Source of the DNA: Slackia isoflavoniconvertens
GTDB taxonomy: Bacteria; Actinomycetota; Coriobacteriia; Coriobacteriales; Eggerthellaceae
NCBI RefSeq assembly: GCF_003725955.1
Contig: NZ_QIBZ01000012.1
Coordinates: 1-64,000 of the forward strand
DNA: 64,000 nucleotides
Reading direction: 5' to 3'
Positions within the stretch are counted from its first letter, which is position 1; the number at the start of each line of letters is the position of its first letter. The position numbers and the translations under genes were made by a program. Of this stretch, positions 8,806-18,213 are shown in pieces. A model generated the notes under the pieces. It ran no database searches. It was not told the DNA's origin and saw nothing but the letters and a program-made list of their open reading frames with translations.

Positions 8806-9381
8806 TTAATCGTTCGCGCGGCGAAGCGCCGGAACGGCCTGGCGAAGCGCGTGGGCCAAACTCACGCCGATCACGATTTTAATGGCGTCGAGCAGAATGA
8901 ACGGAGCGATGCCCGCAAGGAAAGCGGCCATGGGGCTCATTCCCGCAACAGCCATAAGCTGCGCCCAGCCACACACGTAAGAAATCGCGAGGAAAGCGAA
9001 TGCAGCGACGTACTCACGAACCAAGCCGAGAGCCTTCGACGAGGGAGCCTTCCATGCCTTAAGCACAAGCGCCGCAGCAACAGCGCCCAACACAAAGCCG
9101 ATGATAAAGCCGCCCGTGGGGCCCATGACCTTCGCAAGGCCGCCCGCCATGCCCGAGAACACCGGCACGCCAAGTGCGCCCAGAACAACATAGCCGGCAA
9201 CGCTTGCCACCGCTTCGCGCGCGGGGAACAGCAGCACCACGAACGCGAGCACCATGGTCTGCAGCGTGAAGGGCACAGGACCCAACGGCACCGTAACCCA
9301 TGCACCAATCGTGATGAGCGCGATCGCCAATCCGCAAAATGCGACCGATTCCGATCGCTTGAGCGTCTGCTTTTTCTGCAT
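8806..9381 (-). CDS. bioY: BioY-type biotin ECF transporter S component
   Basis: This small membrane protein binds biotin for an ECF-class importer. It has six hydrophobic segments and the family motifs VPLGPVPFTLQTM near residue 35 and GPTGGFIIGF in the middle. The length of 191 is normal. ATG at 9381 was preferred because GGAAGG lies 8 nt upstream; an in-frame start 13 codons earlier has none. No BioM/BioN genes are adjacent, so it must use a shared EcfAT module. The EcfT/EcfAA' pair at 49.5-52.0 kb is a candidate partner. A hairpin terminator follows. Confidence 0.9.
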   Translation of the reverse strand: MQKKQTLKRSESVAFCGLAIALITIGAWVTVPLGPVPFTLQTMVLAFVVLLFPAREAVASVAGYVVLGALGVPVFSGMAGGLAKVMGPTGGFIIGFVLGAVAAALVLKAWKAPSSKALGLVREYVAAFAFLAISYVCGWAQLMAVAGMSPMAAFLAGIAPFILLDAIKIVIGVSLAHALRQAVPALRRAND

Positions 9382-9490
9382 GAATGAAACCTTCCCTAGG
9401 TTCGAGAACCACACATTCACCGTGCGCGGCCCATTAACAAATGCCTTAGCACTTTACCATGCGATAGTGCCGAACGGAACCCCGGATCGT

Positions 9491-9526
9491 CAACAAATAA
9501 AGAAGCCGCCCATAACAGGCGGCTTC
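9491..9526 (-). terminator. Intrinsic terminator of the alanine symporter gene
   Basis: Stem GAAGCCGCC / GGCGGCTTC (9502-9510 with 9518-9526, 7-nt loop), then TTTATTTGTTG on the minus strand. Confidence 0.85.
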
Positions 9527-9585
9527 ATGCACGATTACAAGAGTTTGCGCCACTCCGTTCGCCAGATGGCAAACGTCTTCGAGAT

Positions 9586-11103
9586 TTACTCGAGCGGCTT
9601 GGCTTCCATCGCATCGGCGAAGTATTCCTTCACCGGCTGCTCTCCGACGTCTTTCAGGTCGTCCTCGCCAATGTGCCAGCACTGGGTTTTCGGCAGTCCT
9701 TCGACTTTGTCGGCGACGAAGACCGGGTCTTTGCCGGCATTGCGCTGCTCGGTGTAGTCGTCAAGCGCTTTAATGGCCCATTTGCCCAAAAGCAAAATAG
9801 CGATAAGGTTCACGATGGCCATGAAGCCCATGAAGATATCGGCAAGGTTCCATGCCAGATCGAAACTGTTCACAGCGCCGAAGTAGATGATGACCAGGCA
9901 CACGATGCGGAAAACCGTAAGCAGCACGGGGCTGTCATCCTTGATGAAGCGCAGATTGCTTTCGGCGTAGAAGTAGTTGCCGATAAGGCTCGAAAACGCG
10001 AACGCGAAAATGGCGAAGGTGATCACGTGAATGCCCCACTCGCCCACCGAGTTGTTCACGGCCATCTGCACGAGCGGCATGCCGTTGAGCGCGGTGGCCG
10101 TCTCGGGGTCTTGCACGTAGAACACGAGCACCATCATGGCCGAGCAGGTGCAAATGAGCAGCGTGTCGATGTAGACCGAAAGACTCTGGACCAGGCCCTG
10201 CTTAACCGGGTGCGAAACGCTTGCAGTAGCCGCGGCGTTAGGAGCGGAGCCCATGCCGGCTTCGTTGGAGTACAAGCCACGCTTGATGCCGAGCATAACG
10301 ACCGAGCCAGCAAAACCACCGAAGATCGACTGGAAATCGAACGCCGACGCGAACATAAGGCCGAACACCGCGGGGAGCTCGCCGATATTGCTCACGGTAG
10401 TCCACACAGCAATCGCGATGTAAATGAGCGCCATAACGGGAACAACGACCGAGGTGATGATGCTGATGCGCTTCGAGCCGCCAAAGATGACGATGGCGGT
10501 CATAGCCGCAAGCACGATACCGCTCGCGATGGCGGCCTTCGTAGACATTTCACCGTCGCCGGTGTAATACGTCAACGAGCTCGTAGCATTGAACGACTGC
10601 AGGCCGTTGAAGCCGAACGCGAAGCACAGGATGAGCAGCACGGCGAACACCACGCCCAGCCAGCGCTTGCCCAGACCCTGCTCGATGTAATAAGCCGGGC
10701 CGCCGCGAAATTCGCCGTCTTCGCCGCGAACCTTGAAAATCTGCGCCAAAGTCGATTCGACGAATGCCGACGCGGCACCGACAATCGCCATAAGCCACAT
10801 CCAGAACACCGCACCCGGGCCGCCCGTGGCGATTGCGGTTGCAACGCCGGCGATGTTGCCCGTGCCAACGCGGCTCGCAGTGGACACCATGAGCGCCTGG
10901 AACGACGAGATGGAATGCTTGCCGCCAACATGCTTCTTCTCGGTGAGCTGGGTGAACATGTCTTTGATGTAGCGAATTTGCACGGCCTTGGTACGAATGG
11001 TGTACCAAATGCCCGTTGCCACAAGCAGCGCCAGCAAGATGTAGGTATACATGAAGCCGTCGATTTCGCCTGTGACATCAATGAGGAATGCGTTGATGTC
11101 CAC
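9586..11103 (-). CDS. Sodium:alanine symporter (AGCS family)
   Basis: This secondary transporter imports alanine or glycine with Na+ (or H+). The 505-residue protein has about eleven membrane segments. Family hallmarks are ASRVGTGNIAGVATAIATGGPGA around residues 75-95, FRGGPAYYIEQGLG near 130-145, and GSAPNAAATAS around 280. The start is GTG at 11103, with AAAGAAAGG just upstream. It is monocistronic with its own terminator. Substrate choice among small neutral amino acids is inferred from the family. Confidence 0.92.
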   Translation of the reverse strand: MDINAFLIDVTGEIDGFMYTYILLALLVATGIWYTIRTKAVQIRYIKDMFTQLTEKKHVGGKHSISSFQALMVSTASRVGTGNIAGVATAIATGGPGAVFWMWLMAIVGAASAFVESTLAQIFKVRGEDGEFRGGPAYYIEQGLGKRWLGVVFAVLLILCFAFGFNGLQSFNATSSLTYYTGDGEMSTKAAIASGIVLAAMTAIVIFGGSKRISIITSVVVPVMALIYIAIAVWTTVSNIGELPAVFGLMFASAFDFQSIFGGFAGSVVMLGIKRGLYSNEAGMGSAPNAAATASVSHPVKQGLVQSLSVYIDTLLICTCSAMMVLVFYVQDPETATALNGMPLVQMAVNNSVGEWGIHVITFAIFAFAFSSLIGNYFYAESNLRFIKDDSPVLLTVFRIVCLVIIYFGAVNSFDLAWNLADIFMGFMAIVNLIAILLLGKWAIKALDDYTEQRNAGKDPVFVADKVEGLPKTQCWHIGEDDLKDVGEQPVKEYFADAMEAKPLE

Positions 11104-11205
11104 GTTGGGCCTTTCTTTGCTATGGAACGTAACTGAAACATTTTACTCCGCCGTCGACCATTTCATGAGCTGAAATGCCTACACTTTTGCGGGTTGATGA
11201 GCACG

Positions 11206-11234
11206 AAAAAAGGGCCGAACAAATGTTCGGCCCT
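11206..11234 (-). terminator. Strong intrinsic terminator of the UPF0210 gene
   Basis: A perfect 10-bp stem AGGGCCGAAC / GTTCGGCCCT with a 4-nt loop is followed by six T on the minus strand. Confidence 0.9.
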
Positions 11235-11280
11235 TCATGCGTTCCGTTTTGAAGGCGCGCGCCCTCGATTCGAAAGCGAT

Positions 11281-12645
11281 TTAGTTCTTGAAGCTGTGAA
11301 TCGGCGCGGGAATACGGCCGCCGCGGGTCACGAACGCCTCACAGCTCGTTTGATTCACCGGAATGATGGGAGCGTAGCCCATGAGGCCGCCGAATTCGGC
11401 CATGTCGCCCACGCTCTTGCCCTCGACGGGAATCACGCGCACGGCGGTGGTCTTCTGGTTCACCATGCCGATAGCCGCTTCATCGGCGATAATGCCCGAA
11501 ATGGTGGCTGCCGTGGTGTCGCCGGGAATGGCAATCATGTCCAAGCCCACCGAGCATACGCAGGTCATAGCCTCAAGCTTCTCGATGGTAAGGCATCCGT
11601 TGGCCGCAGCATCGATCATGTTCTTGTCTTCCGAAACGGGAATGAACGCGCCCGAAAGGCCGCCCACATAGCTCGACGCCATGATGCCGCCCTTTTTCAC
11701 CTGGTCGTTCAGCATGGCAAGCGCCGCCGTGGTGCCCGGAGCGCCCACCTGAGCCAAGCCGATTTTCTCGAGTACCTCGCCCACCGAGTCGCCTTGGGCG
11801 GGCGTGGGGGCAAGCGACAGGTCGATAATGCCAAACGGCACGCCCAAGCGGCGACTCGCCTCCTGCGCCACCAGCTGGCCCACGCGTGTGATTTTGAACG
11901 CGGTGCGCTTAATGGTTTCGCACAGGAATTCGAAATCGCGTCCGATGGCCTCATCGAGTGCACGGCTCACCACGCCCGGACCCGAAACGCCCACGTTGAT
12001 AACCGCGTCGCCTTCAGTCACGCCATGGAAACCGCCTGCCATAAACGGGTTGTCGTCAGGAGCGTTGCAGAATGCGACGAATTTCACACAACCGTACGAA
12101 TCATTGTCGGCGGTGGCATGCGCAATGTCTTTGATGATGTGGCCCAACAGCTCCACGGCGTTCATGTCGATGCCGGTTTTCGTGGAGCCCACGTTCACAC
12201 TCGAACACACGATGTCGGTTTCGGCGAGAGCCTGCGGAAGCGATCGGATGAGCAGCTCTTCGGCAGGAGTCATGGCCTTGTTCACGAGCGCCGAATAGCC
12301 GCCCAGCAAGTCAACGCCCACTTCCTTGCCCGCACGGTCGAGCGTATGAGCGATTTTCACGAAGTCTTCCGACGTTTTGCAGGCCGAGGCGCCCACAAGC
12401 GAGATGGGAGTCACGGTGATGCGCTTGTTAACGATGGGGATGCCGAATTCACGCTCGATGGCTTCGCCCGTGGCGACCAGATCGCGAGCGCGCGTCGTAA
12501 TTTTGGCATAGATGCTGTCGCAGAGTTCATCCACGTTGTCGCACGCGCAATCGAGCAAGCTGATGCCCATGGTGATGGTACGCACGTCGAGCTTTTCCTG
12601 CTCAATCATTTCATTGGTCTCGTGGACCTCTTGGATATTAATCAT
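11281..12645 (-). CDS. UPF0210 (DUF711) family protein
   Basis: This 454-residue conserved soluble protein belongs to the UPF0210/PFL family. Structures of homologues show a pyruvate formate-lyase-like barrel, but I know of no established reaction. Recognisable parts are [14 protein letters not shown] at the N-terminus, the repeated Gly-rich loops ([22 protein letters not shown]) and the C-terminal end [13 protein letters not shown]. The ATG at 12645 has GGAG 11 nt upstream and matches the family start; an in-frame upstream ATG would add an unrelated basic leader. It follows the ACT-domain gene by 162 bp, a pairing conserved in many anaerobes. That suggests an amino-acid-regulated function. 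Confidence 0.9.
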   Translation of the reverse strand: MINIQEVHETNEMIEQEKLDVRTITMGISLLDCACDNVDELCDSIYAKITTRARDLVATGEAIEREFGIPIVNKRITVTPISLVGASACKTSEDFVKIAHTLDRAGKEVGVDLLGGYSALVNKAMTPAEELLIRSLPQALAETDIVCSSVNVGSTKTGIDMNAVELLGHIIKDIAHATADNDSYGCVKFVAFCNAPDDNPFMAGGFHGVTEGDAVINVGVSGPGVVSRALDEAIGRDFEFLCETIKRTAFKITRVGQLVAQEASRRLGVPFGIIDLSLAPTPAQGDSVGEVLEKIGLAQVGAPGTTAALAMLNDQVKKGGIMASSYVGGLSGAFIPVSEDKNMIDAAANGCLTIEKLEAMTCVCSVGLDMIAIPGDTTAATISGIIADEAAIGMVNQKTTAVRVIPVEGKSVGDMAEFGGLMGYAPIIPVNQTSCEAFVTRGGRIPAPIHSFKN

Positions 12646-12807
12646 AGATATACGTCTCCAAAATGATGAATTTGGGGTGGGCCGAGGCAGCTTCGCCTCA
12701 TCGAAAATGCTCGGACTTCCGCGAAGCCTCGCGACGCGGGCGCGCGAAACGCACATGCGCCCTTCGCCAAGGTCCCAGCCTTCTTGCCAACGAAAGCGGT
12801 CGCCAGC

Positions 12808-13080
12808 TTAGATTCGATGCATGGCGGTGAAGATTTCCTCACGCTGGGCACGCACGCGCACGCCGATTTCCTCGCCCAGACTTTCCAGTTCAACGGCCAT
12901 CGCGCCGAAGCTTTCATCGGCGGCCGAATAGTCGACAATCATCATCATGTTGAAGTAACCGTCGATGATGGTCTGCGAGATGTCGAGCACGTTCACCTTG
13001 TGATTCGAGAGATACGTGCACACGCGGGCAATGATGCCCACAGTGTCTTGACCGACCACGGTGATGATGGCTTTGTTCAT
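12808..13080 (-). CDS. UPF0237 ACT-domain protein
   Basis: This 90-residue protein consists almost only of one ACT domain (about residues 4-85), starting AIITVVGQDTVGIIARVCTYL. Free-standing ACT proteins bind small ligands such as amino acids and control a partner. It lies directly upstream of the UPF0210 gene on the same strand, the usual genomic partner. AAAGG 7 nt upstream supports the ATG at 13080 rather than an in-frame ATG ten codons earlier. The ligand is unknown. Confidence 0.9.
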   Translation of the reverse strand: MNKAIITVVGQDTVGIIARVCTYLSNHKVNVLDISQTIIDGYFNMMMIVDYSAADESFGAMAVELESLGEEIGVRVRAQREEIFTAMHRI

Positions 13081-13347
13081 GGCATACCTTTCCAAAGGTT
13101 CTTTGAGCACTTTAGCGTAGTGTAGTATAGCGGTTCTTCGCTCATGTGCAGTTTATCGCCCAACCACGCAGAATGCACGAGTTGCACGAGCAGAGCGCCG
13201 CAGCCTTCGGTAGCTGGGCGCTCGAGCAGCGCGGACGCTTTTTGCATGAGCTCGTTTTGCTGCGTATAATGCTCGGGTTTGCACATTCTCGATGGTGGCG
13301 TTCGCGTGGCCATCGTTTTCATTTTCGATTCCGACAGGAGCGCACGC

Positions 13348-14772
13348 ATGAGCACTACGCCCAAAACCACCGAAGGCCGCGAGAAATTCGGCTCGCGCAT
13401 CGGCTTCATTCTTATTTCGGCCGGATGCGCCATTGGCCTTGGCAATGTATGGCGTTTCCCGTATGTATGCGGCGAATATGGCGGCGCGGCGTTTGTGCTG
13501 CTCTACCTGGTGTTCTTGGTGATTCTCGGCCTGCCCATCTTGGTCATGGAATATGCCGTGGGCCGCGCGAGCCAGAAAAGCTGCGCGCGAAGCTACAACA
13601 TTTTGGAACCCGAAGGCACCAAATGGCATTGGTATAAATGGTTTGCGTTCGCCGGCAACTTCATTTTGATGATGTTCTACACCACCGTCGCCGGCTGGAT
13701 GATCGCCTACGCGTTCAAAATGGCGACCGGCCAGCTCACAGGGCTCGGCACCTCTGCTTCCGCAAGCGCGTCGGGCGCCGCCGAGCAGGCGTTCACGGCA
13801 CTGCTCGCCGACCCGTTCCAAATGCTGTTCTGGATGGTCATTATTTGCGGCATCGGCTTTTTCATCGTTGGCCTGGGCCTGCAAAACGGCGTCGAGCGCG
13901 TGACGAAGGTCATGATGGCGTGCCTGTTCGTGGCCATTGTGATTCTGGCCATCAATTCGGTCATGCTGCCCGGCGCACATGCCGGCCTTGAGTTCTACCT
14001 CATGCCCGATTTCGGGAAGATGATCGAAAACGGCTTCGGCGATGCGGTATACGCCGCCATGGGCCAGGCATTCTTCACGCTTTCCATCGGCGCTTCGGGC
14101 ATGGCGATTTTCGGCAGTTACATCGGCCGCGACCGTCGCCTGACGGGCGAAGCGGCAAGCGTCGCCGGCCTTTCCACGCTCATTTCGCTGCTCGCAGGCC
14201 TGATTATTTTCCCCGCATGCTTCGCCTATGGCGTTTCGCCCGATTCAGGCCCCAACCTGGTATTCGTCACGCTGCCGAGCGTATTCGACCAAATGTGGGG
14301 CGGCCAGCTGTGGGGCACGCTGTTCTTCATTTTCATGAGCTTCGCCGCGCTTTCCACCGTCATTGGCGTGTTCGAAAACATCGTGGCGTTCTGCATGGAC
14401 CAATGGGGCGCCTCGCGCCGCTCGGCCGTGGCGATCAACGCCGTGCTCATCATCGTGCTTTCGGTGCCGTGCATTCTGGGCTTCAACGTGTGGCAGGGAG
14501 TGCAATTCCCCGGCATCGGCGACATTCAGAGCCTAGAAGATTTCATTGTCTCGAATAACGTGCTTCCGCTGGGTGGCCTGGTGTATGTGCTGTTCTGCAC
14601 AAGCCGCTACGGCTGGGGCTGGAAGAATTTCCTCACCGAAGCAAACACCGGCGCCGGCCCGCGCTTCCCGAAGTGGGCGCATGCATGGATTGCCTATGGC
14701 ATCCCCGTGCTCATGGTGGTGATTTTCATCATGGGATACATTCCGAAGTTCCAAATCTGGCTCGGATTGTAG
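13348..14772 (+). CDS. Neurotransmitter:sodium symporter (NSS) family transporter
   Basis: This 474-residue Na+-coupled amino-acid transporter is related to LeuT/TnaT. The first helix carries the unwound substrate/Na+ site motif GLGNVWRFPY (about residues 30-39), followed by GGAAF. Eleven to twelve membrane segments can be counted. AGGAG lies 8 nt before the ATG at 13348; an in-frame ATG 23 codons upstream lacks a ribosome-binding site. It points away from the UPF0237/UPF0210 pair. The substrate (an aromatic, aliphatic or small amino acid) cannot be decided from sequence. Confidence 0.92.
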   Translation: MSTTPKTTEGREKFGSRIGFILISAGCAIGLGNVWRFPYVCGEYGGAAFVLLYLVFLVILGLPILVMEYAVGRASQKSCARSYNILEPEGTKWHWYKWFAFAGNFILMMFYTTVAGWMIAYAFKMATGQLTGLGTSASASASGAAEQAFTALLADPFQMLFWMVIICGIGFFIVGLGLQNGVERVTKVMMACLFVAIVILAINSVMLPGAHAGLEFYLMPDFGKMIENGFGDAVYAAMGQAFFTLSIGASGMAIFGSYIGRDRRLTGEAASVAGLSTLISLLAGLIIFPACFAYGVSPDSGPNLVFVTLPSVFDQMWGGQLWGTLFFIFMSFAALSTVIGVFENIVAFCMDQWGASRRSAVAINAVLIIVLSVPCILGFNVWQGVQFPGIGDIQSLEDFIVSNNVLPLGGLVYVLFCTSRYGWGWKNFLTEANTGAGPRFPKWAHAWIAYGIPVLMVVIFIMGYIPKFQIWLGL

Positions 14773-14829
14773 AAGAGCACCTGCAACACCAGTGTGACTG
14801 GGCCCCTTGCGGACCACGGCTCGTCAAAA

Positions 14830-15014
14830 GCATGATGAAAAACGGCTTTCATTCATCATGCGTCCAGCCTGGCGCCTGACGGATGACTGACAATCGTCTG
14901 CGCTCAAATCCTTCTTTCCAAAGTTAAACGCAGCCAGGCGAGCGCATAGCGAACGAAGTGAGCGGTAGCGAGCCGTGATTGCAAGGCATCCGCCAGGCGC
15001 CAGGCTGGACGCAT
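14830..15014. repeat. Structured inverted-repeat element between convergent genes
   Basis: A short hairpin (14830-14839 with 14852-14861) overlaps the left arm of a longer inverted repeat, 14858-14885 with 14987-15014 (28 bp, one mismatch). Inside are smaller pairings (CAATC 14891-14895 with GATTG 14977-14981; TGCGCTC with GAGCGCA). No T tract follows on either strand. It occupies the gap between the NSS gene and the convergent MBL gene and may act as a bidirectional transcription barrier or a mobile palindromic unit. Confidence 0.65.
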
Positions 15015-15021
15015 TAACGGT

Positions 15022-16095
15022 CTACAGCAGCGTGTAGTGGTGAATGTTGTTGGCGTCGGGCTCGCGCGCAATGCGATGCTCGGCGATAAGGTGATTCAGG
15101 ATAATAATGCCGCCTTCGACAATGCACCACTTTTGGGCTGGGTAAATATCTTCCCAAGCCTGCGGCACATTCCACGTAAGGTTTTTCACCACGTCGGCGC
15201 CCGTTGCACCAGGATGCTCGGCAATGTACGCCGCCGCTTGTTCAATGCGTTCACAATGATGGTTTTTAAGCCACGCCACACGTTCGCGCCAATCGGGGCG
15301 TATTTCGCCATGGGAATGCAGCAACCGCGAAATACCCAGGTCACACACCTTTTGCAGGTTCGCAAGATACACGCCCATGGTATCGACGACCCCCAAGCGC
15401 AGGCCCAAACCGGGCGAGATGGCGAACAGGATGTGGTCGCCGGAAAACAACAAGCCCGACCCACGGTGGAAAAGCGCGAGGTGGCCGGGCGTGTGGCCCG
15501 CGGTATCGACGACCTCGAGCTTCGTTTGCCCCACTGCAATAACGTCGCCTTCTGCAACGAATTTCAAGTTGCGCCCCTCGGGCTTGAAGCTGGGAATACC
15601 CATGCCGTAACGAGCCGATTTATGCACAAGGTCGCAATCGAGCCCCTCGGCGCTTACCTGGGCTTCGGTGATGCGCAGGTATTCGGCGTCGCTTGAAGCG
15701 GCCATGAGGTTGAAGTCGGTGAGGCTCAGGGCAATGGGTGCTTCCTTGGGAGCCACATGATCGATGAGACCGGCATGGTCCATATGCAAATGCGTCAAGA
15801 AAAACGACATGCGCGCCTTATCAATGCCGAGCTCGTCGATTGCCGCGTCGAGCAGAGCGGCGCCTTCGGGCGTCGGCGCCCCCGTATCGACGGCCAAGCA
15901 TTCGCCCCCGTCGCAAATAAGGTAGCAATTCGTCTCTGACGTGGAGATATTCAAAAACGGCACGCGCACGAGATATACATCAGGGCTCGAGCTGATTTGG
16001 CGATAATGTTTGCCTACCGCATAGGGGGTTTCGTGGGCAAACGCGCCCGCACCCTTCAGCATGCGTTCGCTCGCCTCGGCAACGCCCTCGTTCAT
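15022..16095 (-). CDS. MBL-fold metallo-hydrolase
   Basis: This 357-residue cytosolic metallo-beta-lactamase-fold enzyme has the metal motif THLHMDH at residues 101-107, later ligands in TAGHTPGH and SGDH, and a C-terminal helical segment with GATGADVVKNL. This layout resembles the lactonase/glyoxalase II-like and LACTB2-like groups, where the C-terminal winged-helix-like tail follows the MBL core. No substrate can be assigned. GGAGGGGG lies 6 nt before the ATG. It is downstream of tilS on the same strand, with a 165-bp gap. Confidence 0.88.
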   Translation of the reverse strand: MNEGVAEASERMLKGAGAFAHETPYAVGKHYRQISSSPDVYLVRVPFLNISTSETNCYLICDGGECLAVDTGAPTPEGAALLDAAIDELGIDKARMSFFLTHLHMDHAGLIDHVAPKEAPIALSLTDFNLMAASSDAEYLRITEAQVSAEGLDCDLVHKSARYGMGIPSFKPEGRNLKFVAEGDVIAVGQTKLEVVDTAGHTPGHLALFHRGSGLLFSGDHILFAISPGLGLRLGVVDTMGVYLANLQKVCDLGISRLLHSHGEIRPDWRERVAWLKNHHCERIEQAAAYIAEHPGATGADVVKNLTWNVPQAWEDIYPAQKWCIVEGGIIILNHLIAEHRIAREPDANNIHHYTLL

Positions 16096-16260
16096 ACGCA
16101 GCCCCCTCCGTTATCATGCGCGGCACGAACCACGCCCAGTTCATTCATCTTACGCAAACAATTCGAACTCGAGGTACATGGGCAAAAAGCGCGCAATAAA
16201 TGGCGACGAGCGGTGTTTTGCATTTCGAGCTGGCCACCTGCGCCCATCGAAGTACGCAAC

Positions 16261-17343
16261 CTAAAGCTTTTTCCTGCGGGCACGGAAGGCATCCATGGGC
16301 TCAATTCGCAGGCCATTCTTGTTGTAGCTCACCGCTAAATTTCCCTGGATGTTCGACACGAAGCCCGATTTGCCTAAGCCGTCGAGACAGGTTTCGATGG
16401 AGGCCGTTTCGATGCGGGCATCGCGACCAAGCGCGAGTGAAAGCACTCGGTCGATTACGCGACGAGCAAGTGGACGCTCAACATGCGCCATATCGGACGA
16501 AATCAAGAAACCCTCGCTCGGGAGCTGGCCCAACGGTCGCACCCTGGAAAGAAGCAGTTCGCGCGCCTGGCCGGCGAGCATATCATCTTCTTCGGCGATA
16601 AGGTTCATCGTGCGCGTGAGCGTTTCGAGCAGGCGTGGGTTACGCTCTTTGGCGCGAGGCACGATTTCGTGACGCACGAACGCGCGGAAGTGATCGGTAT
16701 CGGCATTGGTGGCATCTTCGCGCCACAGCTCGCCCAATTCATCTCGCACGGGGCACGGGCGCCCCGCGATGAACGCGCGCAAGTCATCACGCCCCAACTC
16801 GAGCAGCGGGTGGCACACACGCATGCCATCGATATTCACGCAGTAATTCATGGAACGGAACCCGCCCGGGCCCGTGCCCACAATCGAGCGCATATAGAAG
16901 TTCTCCACGCGGTCGTCTGCGGTATGCGCTGTGTATACGCGCGCCGAATCTTCAGAAAAGCCCAGGTGAGAACAGGTGCTTTCAATCGCCTGACGCGCGG
17001 CTTTATACCGCTCGTCGCGGGCGATGGCCTCCATGTTGCCGCCCTGTCGCACGAGCGCCGACACGTCGATTTCGCACATGAACAGCGGCAGGCCGAGCGC
17101 TTCCGCCAGCTTCACAACAAATCGGGCGTCGCCTTCGGACGCCTCACCGCGCAGCTTGTGGTTCACATGCAGCATAACCGCTGCGCCCAAATCGCCGGCT
17201 GCCACCATATCGGCAACCATGTATGCCAGCGCACAGCTGTCGGAGCCGCCGCTCACCATGGCCACCGCAAAGGCGTCGGCTCCCGCCATCTTGTGCGCGC
17301 GCACCGTATCAAGCGCGCAATCGTATACGGTTTTTTGTGCCAT
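16261..17343 (-). CDS. tilS: tRNA(Ile)-lysidine synthetase
   Basis: TilS attaches lysine to C34 of the CAU-anticodon tRNA(Ile) using ATP, which changes its reading from AUG to AUA. The PP-loop motif SGGSDS is at residues 31-36. LRGEASEGDARFV and AHTADDRVENFYMR are family motifs. The 360-residue length includes a C-terminal part but is shorter than E. coli TilS. ATG at 17343 has AGGGG at good distance; an ATG 5 codons upstream has a poor site. A terminator hairpin lies right in front of the start, so tilS probably has its own promoter or relies on read-through from maf. Confidence 0.92.
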   Translation of the reverse strand: MAQKTVYDCALDTVRAHKMAGADAFAVAMVSGGSDSCALAYMVADMVAAGDLGAAVMLHVNHKLRGEASEGDARFVVKLAEALGLPLFMCEIDVSALVRQGGNMEAIARDERYKAARQAIESTCSHLGFSEDSARVYTAHTADDRVENFYMRSIVGTGPGGFRSMNYCVNIDGMRVCHPLLELGRDDLRAFIAGRPCPVRDELGELWREDATNADTDHFRAFVRHEIVPRAKERNPRLLETLTRTMNLIAEEDDMLAGQARELLLSRVRPLGQLPSEGFLISSDMAHVERPLARRVIDRVLSLALGRDARIETASIETCLDGLGKSGFVSNIQGNLAVSYNKNGLRIEPMDAFRARRKKL

Positions 17344-17360
17344 GGCGGCCCCTATCATTC

Positions 17361-17392
17361 AAAAGCGCCCGGCCGATGAATCGGCCAGGCGC
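17361..17392 (-). terminator. Terminator of the maf gene, adjacent to the tilS start
   Basis: A nearly perfect 13-bp stem (17365-17377 with 17380-17392) is followed by TTTTGA on the minus strand. It sits about 20 bp before the tilS start codon. Confidence 0.7.
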
Positions 17393-17412
17393 CTATTTTC
17401 GAAAAACACTCG

Positions 17413-18045
17413 TTACTGCGCGGCTTCAAAAATCTCGGAGAATTCGTTCATCAGGCGCTTTACTGGCAGACCGACGATATTGTCGAAGTCGCCATCGATA
17501 CTCTCGACCAAGGCACGGCCGTCACCTTGAATGCCGTAAGCACCAGCCTTGTCCATGGGCTCGCCGCCAGCAACGTATTCGGCAATAACCTCGTCGGTGA
17601 GTTCCTTAAACGTCACACGGCTCGTTTCGGTGAACGTGCGGAAACCCAACGAAACTTCTTTATTGGGCGGCGCGCTCACAAGCCACACCGAAACGCCCGT
17701 AATAACCTGATGGGGACGGCCAGAAAGCTCGCCCAAAATGCGACACGCGTCGTCTTCGTCGACGGGCTTGCCGTAGATCTTTCCGTTCGCCGCAACCACG
17801 GTGTCGGCACCGATGATCGCCGCAGCACCCACGTATTCAGGATCGCCAAGCACCTGCTGCACAATGGCGCCCGCCTTGCGCTCGGCGAGCTTTTTGGCGG
17901 CCTCCTCGGGCTGGCGCAGCAAATCGGGCTCGAGGGATTCATCAACATCGGCGCTCAGCACCGTGAACGAAACGCCCTCTCGCTCGAGCAGTTCGCGGCG
18001 GCGGGGGCTTCCGCTTGCAAGAATGATTTCAACTTTCTGGGGCAT
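17413..18045 (-). CDS. Maf-family nucleoside triphosphate pyrophosphatase
   Basis: Maf proteins hydrolyse noncanonical or modified NTPs (often dTTP/UTP type) to NMP plus pyrophosphate and affect septation when overproduced. Motifs: ASGSPRRRELL at the N-terminus, VDESLEP near residue 43, GADTVV in the middle and GGEPMDKAGAYGIQG with the catalytic Asp region. Length 210 is typical. It has its own terminator. Confidence 0.9.
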   Translation of the reverse strand: MPQKVEIILASGSPRRRELLEREGVSFTVLSADVDESLEPDLLRQPEEAAKKLAERKAGAIVQQVLGDPEYVGAAAIIGADTVVAANGKIYGKPVDEDDACRILGELSGRPHQVITGVSVWLVSAPPNKEVSLGFRTFTETSRVTFKELTDEVIAEYVAGGEPMDKAGAYGIQGDGRALVESIDGDFDNIVGLPVKRLMNEFSEIFEAAQ

Positions 18046-18213
18046 GAACTTTCCTTTCCGGCGTTCTTTCGAACGAAGACCATGTCAATATCGCACGGCA
18101 GCGAGGCGCGACGGCTCCCTTCAATGGGCCTGCGCATCACAATGCACTTGGACGCATTCCTGAAACGCACCACCCGCGAATCGCCGCACCAATCTCGTCT
18201 TACCTATATATAT

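Noticed and set aside
8931-9050. bioY as part of a complete BioMNY operon
   Set aside because: No ATPase or T-component genes flank it. Terminators isolate it on both sides.
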